DNA from: Arthrobacter sp. UNC362MFTsu5.1
GTDB taxonomy: Bacteria; Actinomycetota; Actinomycetes; Actinomycetales; Micrococcaceae
Direction of reading: 5' to 3'
Assembly: GCF_000685965.1 (NCBI RefSeq)
Contig: NZ_JMLE01000002.1
Coordinates: 1 to 64,000, forward strand
Length of the DNA stretch: 64,000 nt
Part shown: positions 16,157 through 25,869 of the stretch, one piece after another
Layout of the letters: the number at the start of each line of letters is the position of its first letter
Position numbering within the stretch: position 1 is the stretch's first letter
Position numbers and translations under genes: made by a program
The notes under the pieces: model-generated
Databases searched by the model: none
Told to the model about the DNA's origin: nothing
Seen by the model: only the letters and a program-made list of their open reading frames with translations

Positions 16157-17041
16157 ATGAAGGCATTTTTGACCCGACGAAAGTCCTTTGTGGTTGCAGC
16201 ATCAGCAGCCCTCGCCCTGACACTGAGCGCCTGCGGCGGCGGGGGCGGAACCACCAGCAATCCGTCAGTGGCCGAGAAGCCCACCTTTGCAGCAGGCAGC
16301 ACCATGGAGAAGCTCTCCAAGGCCGGCACCATCAAGATCGGCACAAAGTTTGACCAGCCGCTGTTCGGCCAGGTCGGCCTGGACGGCAAGCCCATCGGTT
16401 TCGACGTCGAGATGGGCAAGCTGATTGCCGCCAAGCTGGGCATTGCTGCGGACAAGATCGAATGGTCGGAGACCGTCTCAGCCAACCGCGAGCCCTTCAT
16501 CGAACAGGGCAAGGTGGATCTGGTCATCGCCACGTACACCATCAACGACAAGCGCAAGCAGGTCGTTAGCTTTGCCGGGCCGTACTACGAGGCCGGCCAG
16601 GCGCTCATGGTCAACAAGGACAATGACACCATCAAGAAGCCCGAGGACGTCAAGGGCAAGAAGGTCTGTTCCGTGACCGGTTCCACCCCTGCCGGGACCA
16701 TCGTGGAGAAGTACGGAGCGGAACTCGTTCCCGCGGCCACATACTCCGCCTGCCTCGAACCGCTGCGCAACAAGCAGGTGGAGGCCATCACCACCGACAA
16801 CGTGATCCTTGCCGGCTTCGTGGACAAGGAACCTGAAGCCTTCAAGCTGGCCTCGGACGAAACCTTCACCAAGGAGCCCTACGGCATCGGCCTGAAGAAG
16901 GACGACACCGTCTTCCGCAACTGGATCAACGACCAGCTGGAGGAATTCGGCAAGGACGGCTCCTACAAGAAGGCATGGGAAGCCACCGCCGGCTCCGTCA
17001 TCAAGACGGCTCCGGAACTCCCGGCCATCAACCGTTACTAA
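16157..17041 (+). CDS. gluB: Glutamate ABC transporter, substrate-binding lipoprotein
   Basis: The 294-residue family 3 solute-binding protein captures glutamate (or a related amino acid) outside the membrane. It has a lipoprotein signal peptide: basic KAFLTRRKS, a hydrophobic core, and lipobox LSAC before a Gly-rich linker. The binding domain includes GTIKIGTKFDQPLFG, FDVEMGKLIAAKLG and NREPFIEQGKVDLVIATYTI. ATG 16157 has GAAAGG about 7 nt upstream and is preferred over ATG 16142, which overlaps that site. It is followed by 94 bp before the permease gene. Confidence 0.92.
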   Translation: MKAFLTRRKSFVVAASAALALTLSACGGGGGTTSNPSVAEKPTFAAGSTMEKLSKAGTIKIGTKFDQPLFGQVGLDGKPIGFDVEMGKLIAAKLGIAADKIEWSETVSANREPFIEQGKVDLVIATYTINDKRKQVVSFAGPYYEAGQALMVNKDNDTIKKPEDVKGKKVCSVTGSTPAGTIVEKYGAELVPAATYSACLEPLRNKQVEAITTDNVILAGFVDKEPEAFKLASDETFTKEPYGIGLKKDDTVFRNWINDQLEEFGKDGSYKKAWEATAGSVIKTAPELPAINRY

Positions 17042-17135
17042 GTAACGCCGGCGGTTGCCGGAGTCCGCTTAACGCGCCTCCGGCAACCGCCCTCCCATCT
17101 TCGCTCCCGTCCGCGACACACAGCCAAAGGATGTT

Positions 17136-17786
17136 ATGGACGTCATCATCGAAAACCTGCCACTCTACTGGGAAGGCTTTCTCCGAACCCTGTTCCTGTC
17201 CGCCGTGTCCGGAGTCATCGCCCTCCTGCTGGGAACCGTGCTGGCCGCAGCCCGGGTCTCCCCTGTTGCCGCCCTCCGCGGCTTCAGCATGACCTACGTG
17301 GAGATCCTGCGGAACACCCCCCTGACCATTGCTTTCTTCTTTGCCGCAATCGTCCTGCCCCGGCTCGGGGTGAAATTCGAGCAGTTTGAGGTGGCGGCCA
17401 TCATTGCCCTGAGTGCCTACACCGCGGCCTTCATCGCCGAAGCCGTGCGCTCCGGCGTCAACAGCGTTCCCGTCGGCCAGGCCGAGGCAGCACGCAGTAT
17501 CGGCATGAAATTCGGCCAGGTGCTTTCCCTGATCATTCTCCCGCAGGCACTGCGGACGGTGATCCCGCCGTTGATCAACATCCTGATCGCGCTCGTGAAA
17601 AACTCCTCCGTTGCCGGCGCCTTCTTCGTCCTGGAGCTGTTCGGTTACGGCCGCCAGCTCGCCAATTCCAATGGCGACCAGGTCCTGGCCGTTCTCCTCG
17701 GAGTGGCGTTCTTCTACCTGCTGATCACTGTTCCGCTGGGCATCCTGGCGAGCACCGTCGAACGAAAGGTGGCGATCGCCCGATGA
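17136..17786 (+). CDS. gluC: Glutamate ABC transporter, permease subunit 1
   Basis: The 216-residue HisM-type permease has about five membrane helices and the cytoplasmic EAA loop EAARSIGMKFGQVLSLIILPQALR, which contacts GluA. It overlaps gluD by 4 nt (ATGA at 17783), so the two permeases are translationally coupled and probably form a heterodimer. Confidence 0.93.
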   Translation: MDVIIENLPLYWEGFLRTLFLSAVSGVIALLLGTVLAAARVSPVAALRGFSMTYVEILRNTPLTIAFFFAAIVLPRLGVKFEQFEVAAIIALSAYTAAFIAEAVRSGVNSVPVGQAEAARSIGMKFGQVLSLIILPQALRTVIPPLINILIALVKNSSVAGAFFVLELFGYGRQLANSNGDQVLAVLLGVAFFYLLITVPLGILASTVERKVAIAR

Positions 17787-18622
17787 GCTCAGTTCTATAC
17801 GACGTCCCGGGGCCGAAAGCCCGCCGGGTCTCACTGATCGGTTCCGTAGTCGGGTCCCTGCTGATCCTTGGCCTGTTGGCGTGGATCGTCAGCACCCTGG
17901 CGCAGCAGGGCATCTTCGAGGGACGCCGCTGGGCCATCTTCACCCGCGCGGACGTCTGGACGCTGCTCGGCAACGGCATCGGCGCCACCCTTAGTGCGGC
18001 CGCCGTGGCCGCCGTCATCGCGTTTCCCCTGGGGCTGTTGCTGTGCCTGCTTCGGATTTCCGACCTCGCCGCGATCCGGATTCCCACCCGGATCGTGCTG
18101 GAATTCCTGCGCGGCATGCCCGTCGTCCTGATGATGTTCTTCGTCCTGCTGGTCTTTGGCACCAACCAGTTCATCGCAGTGGTGGCCGGCCTGGTCCTCT
18201 ACAACGCGGCCGTCTTCGCGGAGATCATCCGCGCCGGCATCCAGTCCCTGCCCAAGGGACAGCGCGAAGCGGGCCTGACCATTGGCCTGACAAGTTTCCA
18301 GTCCCGCATGATCATTGAGCTGCCGCAGGCCGTCCGCCGGATGATGCCTTCGCTCGTGGCCCAGCTGGTGGTGCTGCTGAAGGATACGTCCCTGGGTTAC
18401 ATCGTCGCGTACGGTGAGCTGCTCCGGGCCGTGCAGGTCATGGCCGACTTCCTGGGGACGCAGTTCCTGTTCCCGGTCTTCTTCGTGGCCGCTGCGATCT
18501 ACATCGCAATCAACATCTGCGTTTCGCGGATCGCAGTGTGGATTGAACGCCGCGGTTCCAAGAAGGCCGCCGGCGGCGTGGCCAAAGCGGAACCTGAGCC
18601 GATTGAAGCCGAAGTGAAATAG
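17783..18622 (+). CDS. gluD: Glutamate ABC transporter, permease subunit 2
   Basis: The 279-residue HisM-type permease has an EAA loop around REAGLTIGLTSFQSRMIIELPQ. It is longer than GluC because of an N-terminal cytoplasmic extension and a charged C-terminal tail (KKAAGGVAKAEPEPIEAE). Last gene of the glu operon, closed by a 16-bp hairpin. Confidence 0.93.
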   Translation: MSSVLYDVPGPKARRVSLIGSVVGSLLILGLLAWIVSTLAQQGIFEGRRWAIFTRADVWTLLGNGIGATLSAAAVAAVIAFPLGLLLCLLRISDLAAIRIPTRIVLEFLRGMPVVLMMFFVLLVFGTNQFIAVVAGLVLYNAAVFAEIIRAGIQSLPKGQREAGLTIGLTSFQSRMIIELPQAVRRMMPSLVAQLVVLLKDTSLGYIVAYGELLRAVQVMADFLGTQFLFPVFFVAAAIYIAINICVSRIAVWIERRGSKKAAGGVAKAEPEPIEAEVK

Positions 18623-18641
18623 CAGTAACGAAGGCGAGTAC

Positions 18642-18677
18642 CAGGAAGGCCCTGATCAACAGATCAGGGCCTTCCTG
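18642..18677. terminator. Terminator shared by gluD and dapE
   Basis: A 16-bp perfect stem (CAGGAAGGCCCTGATC at 18642-18657 with its complement at 18662-18677) and AACA loop between convergent genes. Confidence 0.85.
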
Positions 18678-18698
18678 CTTGCCGGGACTTGGTCCTGG

Positions 18699-19823
18699 CT
18701 AGTTGGCCAGCCACGTCCGGAGCGCCCTCAGGCATTCGCGGACCGCATCGGCGTCAACGTGCTCATTGTCCTTGTGCGCCAGCAGGGGGTCGCCCGGGCC
18801 GAAGTTGACCGCCGGAATACCCAGTTCGCTGAAGCGTGCGACGTCGGTCCAGCCGTACTTCGGCTTGGGCTCGGCACCGACGGCGGCCACAAAGGATGCG
18901 GCCGCCGGATGGTTCAGCCCCGGCCGCGCGCCGGCCGCGCTGTCCGTCTTGACGACGTCGAACCCGTCGAGGAGTTCGCGGACGTGGGCTTCGGCCTGGT
19001 CCGGAGTCTTGTCCGGAGCGAAGCGGTAGTTGATTTCCACCACGCAGCGGTCAGGAATGACGTTGCCGGCGGTGCCTCCGTTGATTTTCACCGCGTTGAG
19101 GCTTTCCCGGTAGTCCAGGCCGTCCACGTTGATGGTGGCCGGTTCGTAGGCGGCCAGTCTGGCGAGGATGGGGGCGGCGGCATGGATGGCGTTGCTTCCC
19201 ATCCATGCCCGGGCGGAGTGTGCTGCTTCACCGATGGTGGTTGCTTCGAACCGCATGGTGCCGTTGCACCCGCCTTCCACCGTTCCGTGCGTCGGCTCGA
19301 GCAGGATGGCAAAGTCGCCGTCCAGGAGGCCGCCGTGGTTGCGGACCAGCCGCCCCAGGCCGCTCTTCACCGCTTCCACTTCCTCGTGGTCGTAGAACAC
19401 GAAGGTGACGTCCTTGCCCGGTTCCGCGCCGCCGTCGAACATTGTGGCCGCCAGCGCCAGCTGCACCGCGACGCCGCCCTTCATGTCCGTGGTGCCGCGG
19501 CCGTACAGCAGCCCTTCCCCGGGTGCGCCGGACGGCCAGAACGAGGGAACAGTGCCGAGGGCCCCCTCGGTGGTGGGGAGAGGCACCGTATCCAGGTGCC
19601 CGGCCAGGATGACCCGTTCAGGGCGGCCAAGGGCGGTCCGGGCAATGATGGAGTCGCCGTCCCGGACCACGGTAAGCTGCGGAATCTTCCGCAGGGCATG
19701 TTCGACGGCGTCGGCCAGCTCCTTCTCGTTGGCCGAAACGCTGTTGATGTCGATGAGCGCAGCGGTGAGGAGGGCGACGTCCTGGCGGAGATCCAGGCGG
19801 ACAGAGGCAGTTTGAGCAGTCAC
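18699..19823 (-). CDS. dapE: Succinyl-diaminopimelate desuccinylase
   Basis: Zn-dependent M20 hydrolase releasing LL-diaminopimelate in the succinylase branch of lysine and peptidoglycan precursor synthesis. The 374-residue protein has the metal sites HLDTV (His), RGTTDMKGG (Asp) and DHEEVE (catalytic Glu plus ligand Glu), the M20 dimerisation domain (GEAAHSARAWMGSNAIH), and a C-terminal HKDNEHVD with the last His ligand. The GTG start at 19823 has TAGACT 6 nt upstream. It is divergent from dapD, which acts two steps earlier in the same pathway. Confidence 0.93.
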   Translation of the reverse strand: MTAQTASVRLDLRQDVALLTAALIDINSVSANEKELADAVEHALRKIPQLTVVRDGDSIIARTALGRPERVILAGHLDTVPLPTTEGALGTVPSFWPSGAPGEGLLYGRGTTDMKGGVAVQLALAATMFDGGAEPGKDVTFVFYDHEEVEAVKSGLGRLVRNHGGLLDGDFAILLEPTHGTVEGGCNGTMRFEATTIGEAAHSARAWMGSNAIHAAAPILARLAAYEPATINVDGLDYRESLNAVKINGGTAGNVIPDRCVVEINYRFAPDKTPDQAEAHVRELLDGFDVVKTDSAAGARPGLNHPAAASFVAAVGAEPKPKYGWTDVARFSELGIPAVNFGPGDPLLAHKDNEHVDADAVRECLRALRTWLAN

Positions 19824-19835
19824 GATGACAGTCTA
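19824..19835 (-). promoter_or_regulatory. Leaderless-type -10 of dapE
   Basis: Minus-strand TAGACT (19835-19830) plus 6 nt precedes GTG 19823. It mirrors the dapD element 26 bp away. Confidence 0.6.
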
Positions 19836-19861
19836 GTTCGAGACCTGAGCCTCCCTCTCGA

Positions 19862-19873
19862 TAGACTGGTGGC
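19862..19873 (+). promoter_or_regulatory. Leaderless-type -10 of dapD
   Basis: TAGACT (19862-19867) plus 6 nt precedes ATG 19874. Confidence 0.6.
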
Positions 19874-20905
19874 ATGACTGAAACCGCTGCTGCTTCCGCC
19901 GTGCCCGCTGACAATTCCGCGTCCGCCGACGCCCGCTCCGCCTACGGCTACGGTGTGGCCACCATTTCCACCCGCAACGGCGAGGCCACTGTGCTGGACG
20001 TCTGGTTCCCGGCGCCGTCCCTCGGAACCGCAGCGGACACCCTTCGGAATGTGGAGAGCGCGGATCCCGTGCTTGCCGAGATCGCCGCAGCCGGCACTGA
20101 CACCGACCGCGGCACCGAGCAGCAGGTCGTTTTCGTCCAGGTGCACCTTGACGAAGCCCCCGCCGACACTGCGGACGCCTACCTCCGCCTGCACCTGCTT
20201 TCGCACCGGCTGGTCCAACCCAACACCATCAACCTGGACGGCATCTTCGGCAAGCTCCCCAATGTCGTCTGGACGAACTTCGGCCCGGCTGCCGTCGACG
20301 GCTTCGAGCTGACCCGGGCCAAGCTGCGCAAGCGCGGCGCCGTGACGGTCTACGGCGTGGACAAGTTCCCGCGCATGGTGGACTACGTGGTGCCCGCAGG
20401 GGTCCGGATCGCCGACGCCGACCGCGTCCGCCTTGGCGCCCACCTGGCCGAAGGCACCACGGTCATGCACGAGGGCTTCGTGAACTTCAACGCCGGCACC
20501 CTGGGCACCTCCATGGTGGAAGGCCGCATCTCCGCAGGCGTCGTCACCGGCGACGGCACCGACGTCGGCGGCGGCGCGTCCATCATGGGCACCCTCTCCG
20601 GCGGCGGAAAGGAAAAGATCTCCCTCGGCCAGCGCGTGCTGCTGGGCGCCAACTCCGGCGTCGGAATCAGCATCGGCGACGACTCCGTGGTCGAAGCCGG
20701 CCTGTACGTCACGGCCGGCACGCGCGTCCGCGTGATCGGTCCGAAGGACGCCGACGGCGAGGACACCACCCGCGTGGTGAAGGCCGTTGAGCTCTCCGGC
20801 GTGCCCAACCTGCTGTTCCGCCGGAATTCCTCGACCGGTGCGGTGGAGGTACTCCCCCGCAAGGGGCAGACCGTGGAACTCAACGAGGCACTCCACGCCA
20901 ACTGA
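19874..20905 (+). CDS. dapD: 2,3,4,5-tetrahydropyridine-2,6-dicarboxylate N-succinyltransferase
   Basis: Succinylates tetrahydrodipicolinate from succinyl-CoA, committing to the succinylase branch. The 343-residue protein is of the actinobacterial DapD type, with an N-terminal domain and a C-terminal left-handed beta helix built of hexapeptide-like turns ([52 protein letters not shown]). ATG 19874 is fixed by the leaderless promoter. With dapE divergent and dapC at 25.9 kb, three steps of the pathway are in this window. Confidence 0.93.
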   Translation: MTETAAASAVPADNSASADARSAYGYGVATISTRNGEATVLDVWFPAPSLGTAADTLRNVESADPVLAEIAAAGTDTDRGTEQQVVFVQVHLDEAPADTADAYLRLHLLSHRLVQPNTINLDGIFGKLPNVVWTNFGPAAVDGFELTRAKLRKRGAVTVYGVDKFPRMVDYVVPAGVRIADADRVRLGAHLAEGTTVMHEGFVNFNAGTLGTSMVEGRISAGVVTGDGTDVGGGASIMGTLSGGGKEKISLGQRVLLGANSGVGISIGDDSVVEAGLYVTAGTRVRVIGPKDADGEDTTRVVKAVELSGVPNLLFRRNSSTGAVEVLPRKGQTVELNEALHAN

Positions 20906-20960
20906 TTCCGTCCGCCTGCAGAAGTCAACCGGCCCGTCCAGGGCGTGAGGGAGTAACTTC

Positions 20961-21812
20961 GTGTCACGGAGACGTGGCCTGCGCCGCCTGCTAGTGCTGG
21001 GGCTGGCTCTGGCACTTATTGCCGGCGGCGTTTACACGGCCGTGGCCTTTATCCAACGCTCGGAAACGCTGATTGCCGAAAAGTGCACCGCCGCCGTCGG
21101 GTCGCGCAAAGCCGACCTGGCCACCGACCAGGCGGCCAATGCGGCCCTGATAACAGCGGTCGCCGTGCGCCGCGGGCTGCCCCCGCGGGCGGCGAGCATC
21201 GCCCTGGCCACTGCCATGCAGGAATCCAAGCTGCGCAACATCGGGCACGGCGACCATGCCGGGCCGGACTCGCGCGGACTGTTCCAGCAGCGTCCCTCGC
21301 AGGGCTGGGGCACCGAGGAACAGGTGATGGACCCGTATTATGCGAGCGGGGCGTTCTACGACGCCTTGGTGAAGATCCCGGAGTACGAATCGCTGGAAAT
21401 CACCGCCGCCGCACAGCAGGTCCAGCGTTCTGCGTACCCGCAGGCCTACGCCGAACACGAGGACATGGGCCGGGTCTTCGCGTCCGCCCTGACCGGCCAG
21501 TCTGCCGCAGCACTGGACTGCACCCTCAAGTCGCCTGAACAGGCCGGTGACGTCCAGACGGTCGTCGACGAACTGACAGCGGCGTTCGGGAACGTACCGG
21601 CAACGGCCGACGGCAGCACCGTGGTGCTGGAGGCGAGCGGCAGCCAGGCCTGGGCCGTGGCGCAGTGGGCCGTGGCCAACGCGAAATCCCTGTCCGTGAC
21701 GGAGGTCGGCGTTGAGGGCAGCAGCTGGGACCGGGCGTCCAGGAACGGCTGGCAGCCCTCGGACGCCCCCTCCGGCCAGGTCACGATCACGGTGGCCGCC
21801 GGGACTTCCTGA
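20961..21812 (+). CDS. Secreted/membrane-anchored lysozyme-like protein of unknown function
   Basis: A 283-residue protein with an N-terminal signal anchor (basic SRRRGLRRL then LVLGLALALIAGGVYTAVAF). Its middle part resembles soluble transglycosylase/lysozyme-fold domains seen in actinobacterial peptidoglycan enzymes: AMQESKLRNI with candidate catalytic Glu 88, DSRGLFQQRPSQGWGT, and QVMDPYYASGAFYDAL. The C-terminal ~100 residues are a small alpha/beta domain without known motif. Some databases call relatives 'heavy metal transporter', which nothing here supports. GTG start with GAGGGAG 7 nt upstream. Peptidoglycan cleavage is an inference; no activity is known for this family. Confidence 0.72.
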   Translation: MSRRRGLRRLLVLGLALALIAGGVYTAVAFIQRSETLIAEKCTAAVGSRKADLATDQAANAALITAVAVRRGLPPRAASIALATAMQESKLRNIGHGDHAGPDSRGLFQQRPSQGWGTEEQVMDPYYASGAFYDALVKIPEYESLEITAAAQQVQRSAYPQAYAEHEDMGRVFASALTGQSAAALDCTLKSPEQAGDVQTVVDELTAAFGNVPATADGSTVVLEASGSQAWAVAQWAVANAKSLSVTEVGVEGSSWDRASRNGWQPSDAPSGQVTITVAAGTS

Positions 21813-21841
21813 CGCTGCCGGAACTCCGTGACGTTAGTGCC

Positions 21842-22453
21842 TCAGACGAGCAGTTCCACGACGGGCTGGACGTAGCTTCGGAACACCTCGGGCTGGGACA
21901 GCAGTTCCTTGCTCATGATGATCTTGTCCGGCTCCAGGTACCAGGCCCGGGGTTCCGTCAGCGGAAGTTCGACGATGGTCAAAGTGAAGTCCCTCGAACC
22001 GCGGCCCACCTCCAGCAGCCGGTCCTCCACCATGTCGCCCAGGAGCTGCGGGGCGCCGCTGGCCTCCCGTTCGGCTTCCAGCTCCGCATACTCGGCGCGG
22101 CGTTCCCGCGCCCACGTCAGCGCCGAGCCGAAGTGCGCCTGCAGCACGCGCTGGAGGGCCGGGGAGTTGCCGAAGGCCTCAAAGTCGGGGGGCGTTACGT
22201 CGGGGGTCATTTGCGGATGCGCCTTGAGCAGCTGTTCCCACCAGGCCTCCCACTCAGTCTTCAGGGCGCTGATCCCGCCTACTTCGGACGTGAGGTTGGT
22301 GTGGTCCACCGGACGGATCTTGGGTGCCATGTGACACAGTGCCGGACGCCCGGCACTGTCGAGGCCGGCGGCGTCGCGAACGTAAAGTGCGATGAGCATG
22401 GGACCTGATGTGTCCATGGTGATTCGCCAGCCAGGACCGCCTGTTTGGTGCAT
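21842..22453 (-). CDS. Conserved hypothetical protein
   Basis: A 203-residue acidic protein with no motif I recognise. It is soluble, with W-rich helices (LKTEWEAWWEQLL) and a predicted alpha/beta C-terminal half (FTLTIVELPLTEPRAWYLEPDKIIMSKELL). ATG 22453 is supported by GGGAGG 8 nt upstream. Codon use is like its neighbours, so it is a real resident gene. It ends 29 bp from the convergent lysozyme-like gene and has no operon partner. Confidence 0.65.
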   Translation of the reverse strand: MHQTGGPGWRITMDTSGPMLIALYVRDAAGLDSAGRPALCHMAPKIRPVDHTNLTSEVGGISALKTEWEAWWEQLLKAHPQMTPDVTPPDFEAFGNSPALQRVLQAHFGSALTWARERRAEYAELEAEREASGAPQLLGDMVEDRLLEVGRGSRDFTLTIVELPLTEPRAWYLEPDKIIMSKELLSQPEVFRSYVQPVVELLV

Positions 22454-22511
22454 CCGAATGGCCTCCCTTGGCTTGTTTACTGTCCCAGTCTAATCCTGTT
22501 GACTACTGACG

Positions 22512-23150
22512 TTAATGGGTGGTTTCAGACTGTCCCAGGCTGTGCAGGTGGGACGACAGAACGTCCCTGCACATTTCGGCAGTCATCCATTCCGGCTGCA
22601 GCAGGGCATGCATGGTCAGGCCGTCCAAGGTGGCCAGCAGCCGCTCCGCTTCGGTGACCAGGCCCTGGTGCCCGTCGCCGTCCACTGACTCCCCGGGGGC
22701 CCGCAGTTCCATGATCAGCCAGCCGATGACGGCGGCCACGGCCCGGTGGCTGCGGTCGGCCTCGGCGGCCAGGAAGGGCCTGATCCGGGCTGCGTTCTTG
22801 AACGCCATCCAGACGCATGCGTCCACCGCCCGTTCCTCATCCAGGGGAAGGAACTGGCCCAGCAGGGTTAACACGCCTTCCCGGTGCTCAGCCGTGCCGG
22901 GGACCTGCCGGTTGAGGTGCTCACGGGCCGCCTCCAGCCTGCCGGTGATCCTGTCCACCGCAACCCCGAAGGAATGGGCCAGAAGCTCTTCGCTGCTGGA
23001 GAAGTAATGGCGGACGGAACCCACCGCCAGCCCGGCTTCGTCGGCCACTTCGCGCAGTGAGGCCCGTTCCAGCCCGTCCATGGCGATGATCCTGAAGACT
23101 GCTTCGACAACTTCCTGTCGCCGGGCTGCGGCATCAACGATTTTGGGCAC
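22512..23150 (-). CDS. TetR/AcrR-family transcriptional regulator
   Basis: The 212-residue regulator has an N-terminal helix-turn-helix (~residues 9-55: VEAVFRIIAMDGLERASLREVADEAGLAVGSVRHYF) and a BetI-like C-terminal ligand domain. GTG start at 23150. A 12-bp palindrome just upstream is a likely autoregulatory operator. It is divergent from galE by 81 bp and could influence it, though galE is normally housekeeping. Ligand unknown. Confidence 0.87.
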   Translation of the reverse strand: MPKIVDAAARRQEVVEAVFRIIAMDGLERASLREVADEAGLAVGSVRHYFSSSEELLAHSFGVAVDRITGRLEAAREHLNRQVPGTAEHREGVLTLLGQFLPLDEERAVDACVWMAFKNAARIRPFLAAEADRSHRAVAAVIGWLIMELRAPGESVDGDGHQGLVTEAERLLATLDGLTMHALLQPEWMTAEMCRDVLSSHLHSLGQSETTH

Positions 23151-23162
23151 CCTTATTATTTA

Positions 23163-23174
23163 GCACAGTTGTGC
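23163..23174. promoter_or_regulatory. Candidate TetR operator GCACAGTTGTGC
   Basis: A perfect 5-2-5 palindrome 12 bp upstream of the regulator's GTG start. It abuts TAAATA, which sits 6 nt before that start on the minus strand. Occupation would block the tetR promoter. Confidence 0.45.
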
Positions 23175-23218
23175 CGCCAAGTTGTGGGCAACACGGGCGG
23201 ATGCCCGGCGAAGTGGGA

Positions 23219-23231
23219 TAGCGTTGAGCCC
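23219..23231 (+). promoter_or_regulatory. Leaderless-type -10 of galE
   Basis: TAGCGT (23219-23224) plus 7 nt precedes ATG 23232, fixing the start downstream of the longer open frame. Confidence 0.5.
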
Positions 23232-24245
23232 ATGAGAATTCTGGTTACGGGCGGCACCGGCTACATCGGGTCGCACACAGTTCTGTCCCTGCAGGAAGCC
23301 GGCCATGAGGTGGTGGTCATCGACAACCTCGTCAATTCAAGCGAGGAGTCGCTGCGCCGCGTGGCCGAGCTCAGCGGCAAGGAAGCGGTCTTCCACAACG
23401 TGGACCTCGTGGACGAGGCGGCAGTCGATGCCGTCTTCGCCCAGGACCGGATCGACGCGGTGATCCACTTCGCCGGGCTCAAGGCCGTGGGCGAATCCGT
23501 CCGGGAGCCGCTGAAGTATTACTACAACAACCTGGTGGGCACCCTGAACCTGATCCGGGTGATGGACCGGCACGACGTCCGCTCCCTCGTATTCAGCTCC
23601 TCAGCCACGGTGTACGGCGAGCACAACCCCATTCCGTACGTTGAAAAGATGGAGATCGGCGCCAACAACCCGTACGGCCGCACCAAGGAACAGATCGAGG
23701 ACATCCTGTCGGACCTCGGCGCCGCGGACAACCGGTGGCACATCGCGCTCCTGCGCTACTTCAACCCGGTGGGCGCACACCCGTCCGGGCGGATCGGCGA
23801 AGACCCCCAGGGGATCCCCAACAACCTGGTGCCGTTTATCGCCCAGGTCGCGGTGGGCCGCCGCGAAAAGCTGATGGTGTTCGGCGGCGACTACGACACC
23901 CCTGACGGCACCTGCCTGCGCGACTACATCCACGTCGTGGACCTGGCCGAAGGCCACGTTGCGGCGCTGAACCACGTGGCCGAGCGCACGGGCGTGTTCC
24001 GCTGGAACCTCGGCTCCGGCAAGGGATCCTCGGTGCTGGAGGTACTGCGTTCCTTCGAAAAGGCCGTGGGCCACGCACTTCCCTACGAGATCACCGGCCG
24101 CCGGGCGGGCGATCTCCCCGCTTTCTGGGCCGATGCCACCTCCGCGCTGGCCGATCTGAGCTGGTCCACCACCAAGACCGTTGACCAGATGTGCGAGGAC
24201 CACTGGCGCTGGCAGAAGAACAACCCGCTGGGCTACAACTCCTAA
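23232..24245 (+). CDS. galE: UDP-glucose 4-epimerase
   Basis: Interconverts UDP-glucose and UDP-galactose for sugar metabolism and envelope glycans. The 337-residue short-chain dehydrogenase-type protein has NAD-binding GGTGYIGSHT (residues 8-17), catalytic Ser in SSSATVYG, YxxxK in NPYGRTKEQIED, and the GalE block LRYFNPVGAHPSGRIGEDP. A 20-bp hairpin follows the stop. Confidence 0.94.
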   Translation: MRILVTGGTGYIGSHTVLSLQEAGHEVVVIDNLVNSSEESLRRVAELSGKEAVFHNVDLVDEAAVDAVFAQDRIDAVIHFAGLKAVGESVREPLKYYYNNLVGTLNLIRVMDRHDVRSLVFSSSATVYGEHNPIPYVEKMEIGANNPYGRTKEQIEDILSDLGAADNRWHIALLRYFNPVGAHPSGRIGEDPQGIPNNLVPFIAQVAVGRREKLMVFGGDYDTPDGTCLRDYIHVVDLAEGHVAALNHVAERTGVFRWNLGSGKGSSVLEVLRSFEKAVGHALPYEITGRRAGDLPAFWADATSALADLSWSTTKTVDQMCEDHWRWQKNNPLGYNS

Positions 24246-24254
24246 ACCGGAAAA

Positions 24255-24297
24255 ACGACGCCGGCTACGCACCTGGGGTGCGTAGCCGGCGTCGTTC
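24255..24297. terminator. Terminator shared by galE and citrate synthase
   Basis: A 20-bp perfect stem (24255-24274 with 24278-24297), 3-nt loop and T-rich end (TTCTTTGT) between convergent genes. Confidence 0.88.
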
Positions 24298-24326
24298 TTT
24301 GTCTAACCGCTAGCTGTATCTAACGG

Positions 24327-25610
<1,284 letters not shown>

Positions 25611-25641
25611 GGAGTCTCCTCATGAGGCGTCAGGGCCTCTC

Positions 25642-25732
25642 TGTAGAAAGCTTGATCCAACATCCGGTGGAGCCGCCCGAGGAGCCTGCGTGGCAGGGTT
25701 TCCAACGGTCGGGCTGCCTTCTTGTAGAAAGC
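25642..25732. repeat. Direct repeat TGTAGAAAGC upstream of gltA
   Basis: Ten-mer TGTAGAAAGC at 25642-25651 and again at 25723-25732, both in the gltA 5' region. It may be a binding site or coincidence. Confidence 0.35.
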
Positions 25733-25777
25733 CACCATTGATAGTCAGTTAAAAAGTACCGCTCCAAGGCAAGGTGA

Positions 25778-25793
25778 CACTAATCCGATAGTG
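25778..25793. promoter_or_regulatory. Inverted repeat CACTA-N6-TAGTG upstream of gltA
   Basis: CACTA (25778-25782) and TAGTG (25789-25793) flank ATCCGA. It is about 170 bp from the gltA start and is a possible operator. Confidence 0.3.
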
Positions 25794-25819
25794 CCGAAAT
25801 GCCCCAAAAAGGCCCCCGT

Positions 25820-25835
25820 TGTGTTGCGTGTCACA
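25820..25835. promoter_or_regulatory. CRP/GlxR-like site upstream of gltA
   Basis: TGTGTTGCGTGTCACA differs at one position from the TGTGA-N6-TCACA consensus of cAMP-receptor-type regulators. It is about 210 bp upstream of gltA. GlxR control of gltA is established in Corynebacterium glutamicum; here it is inferred. Confidence 0.45.
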
Positions 25836-25869
25836 TCATTGTTACGGACCCGTGGCGGGTTCGTGGCGG

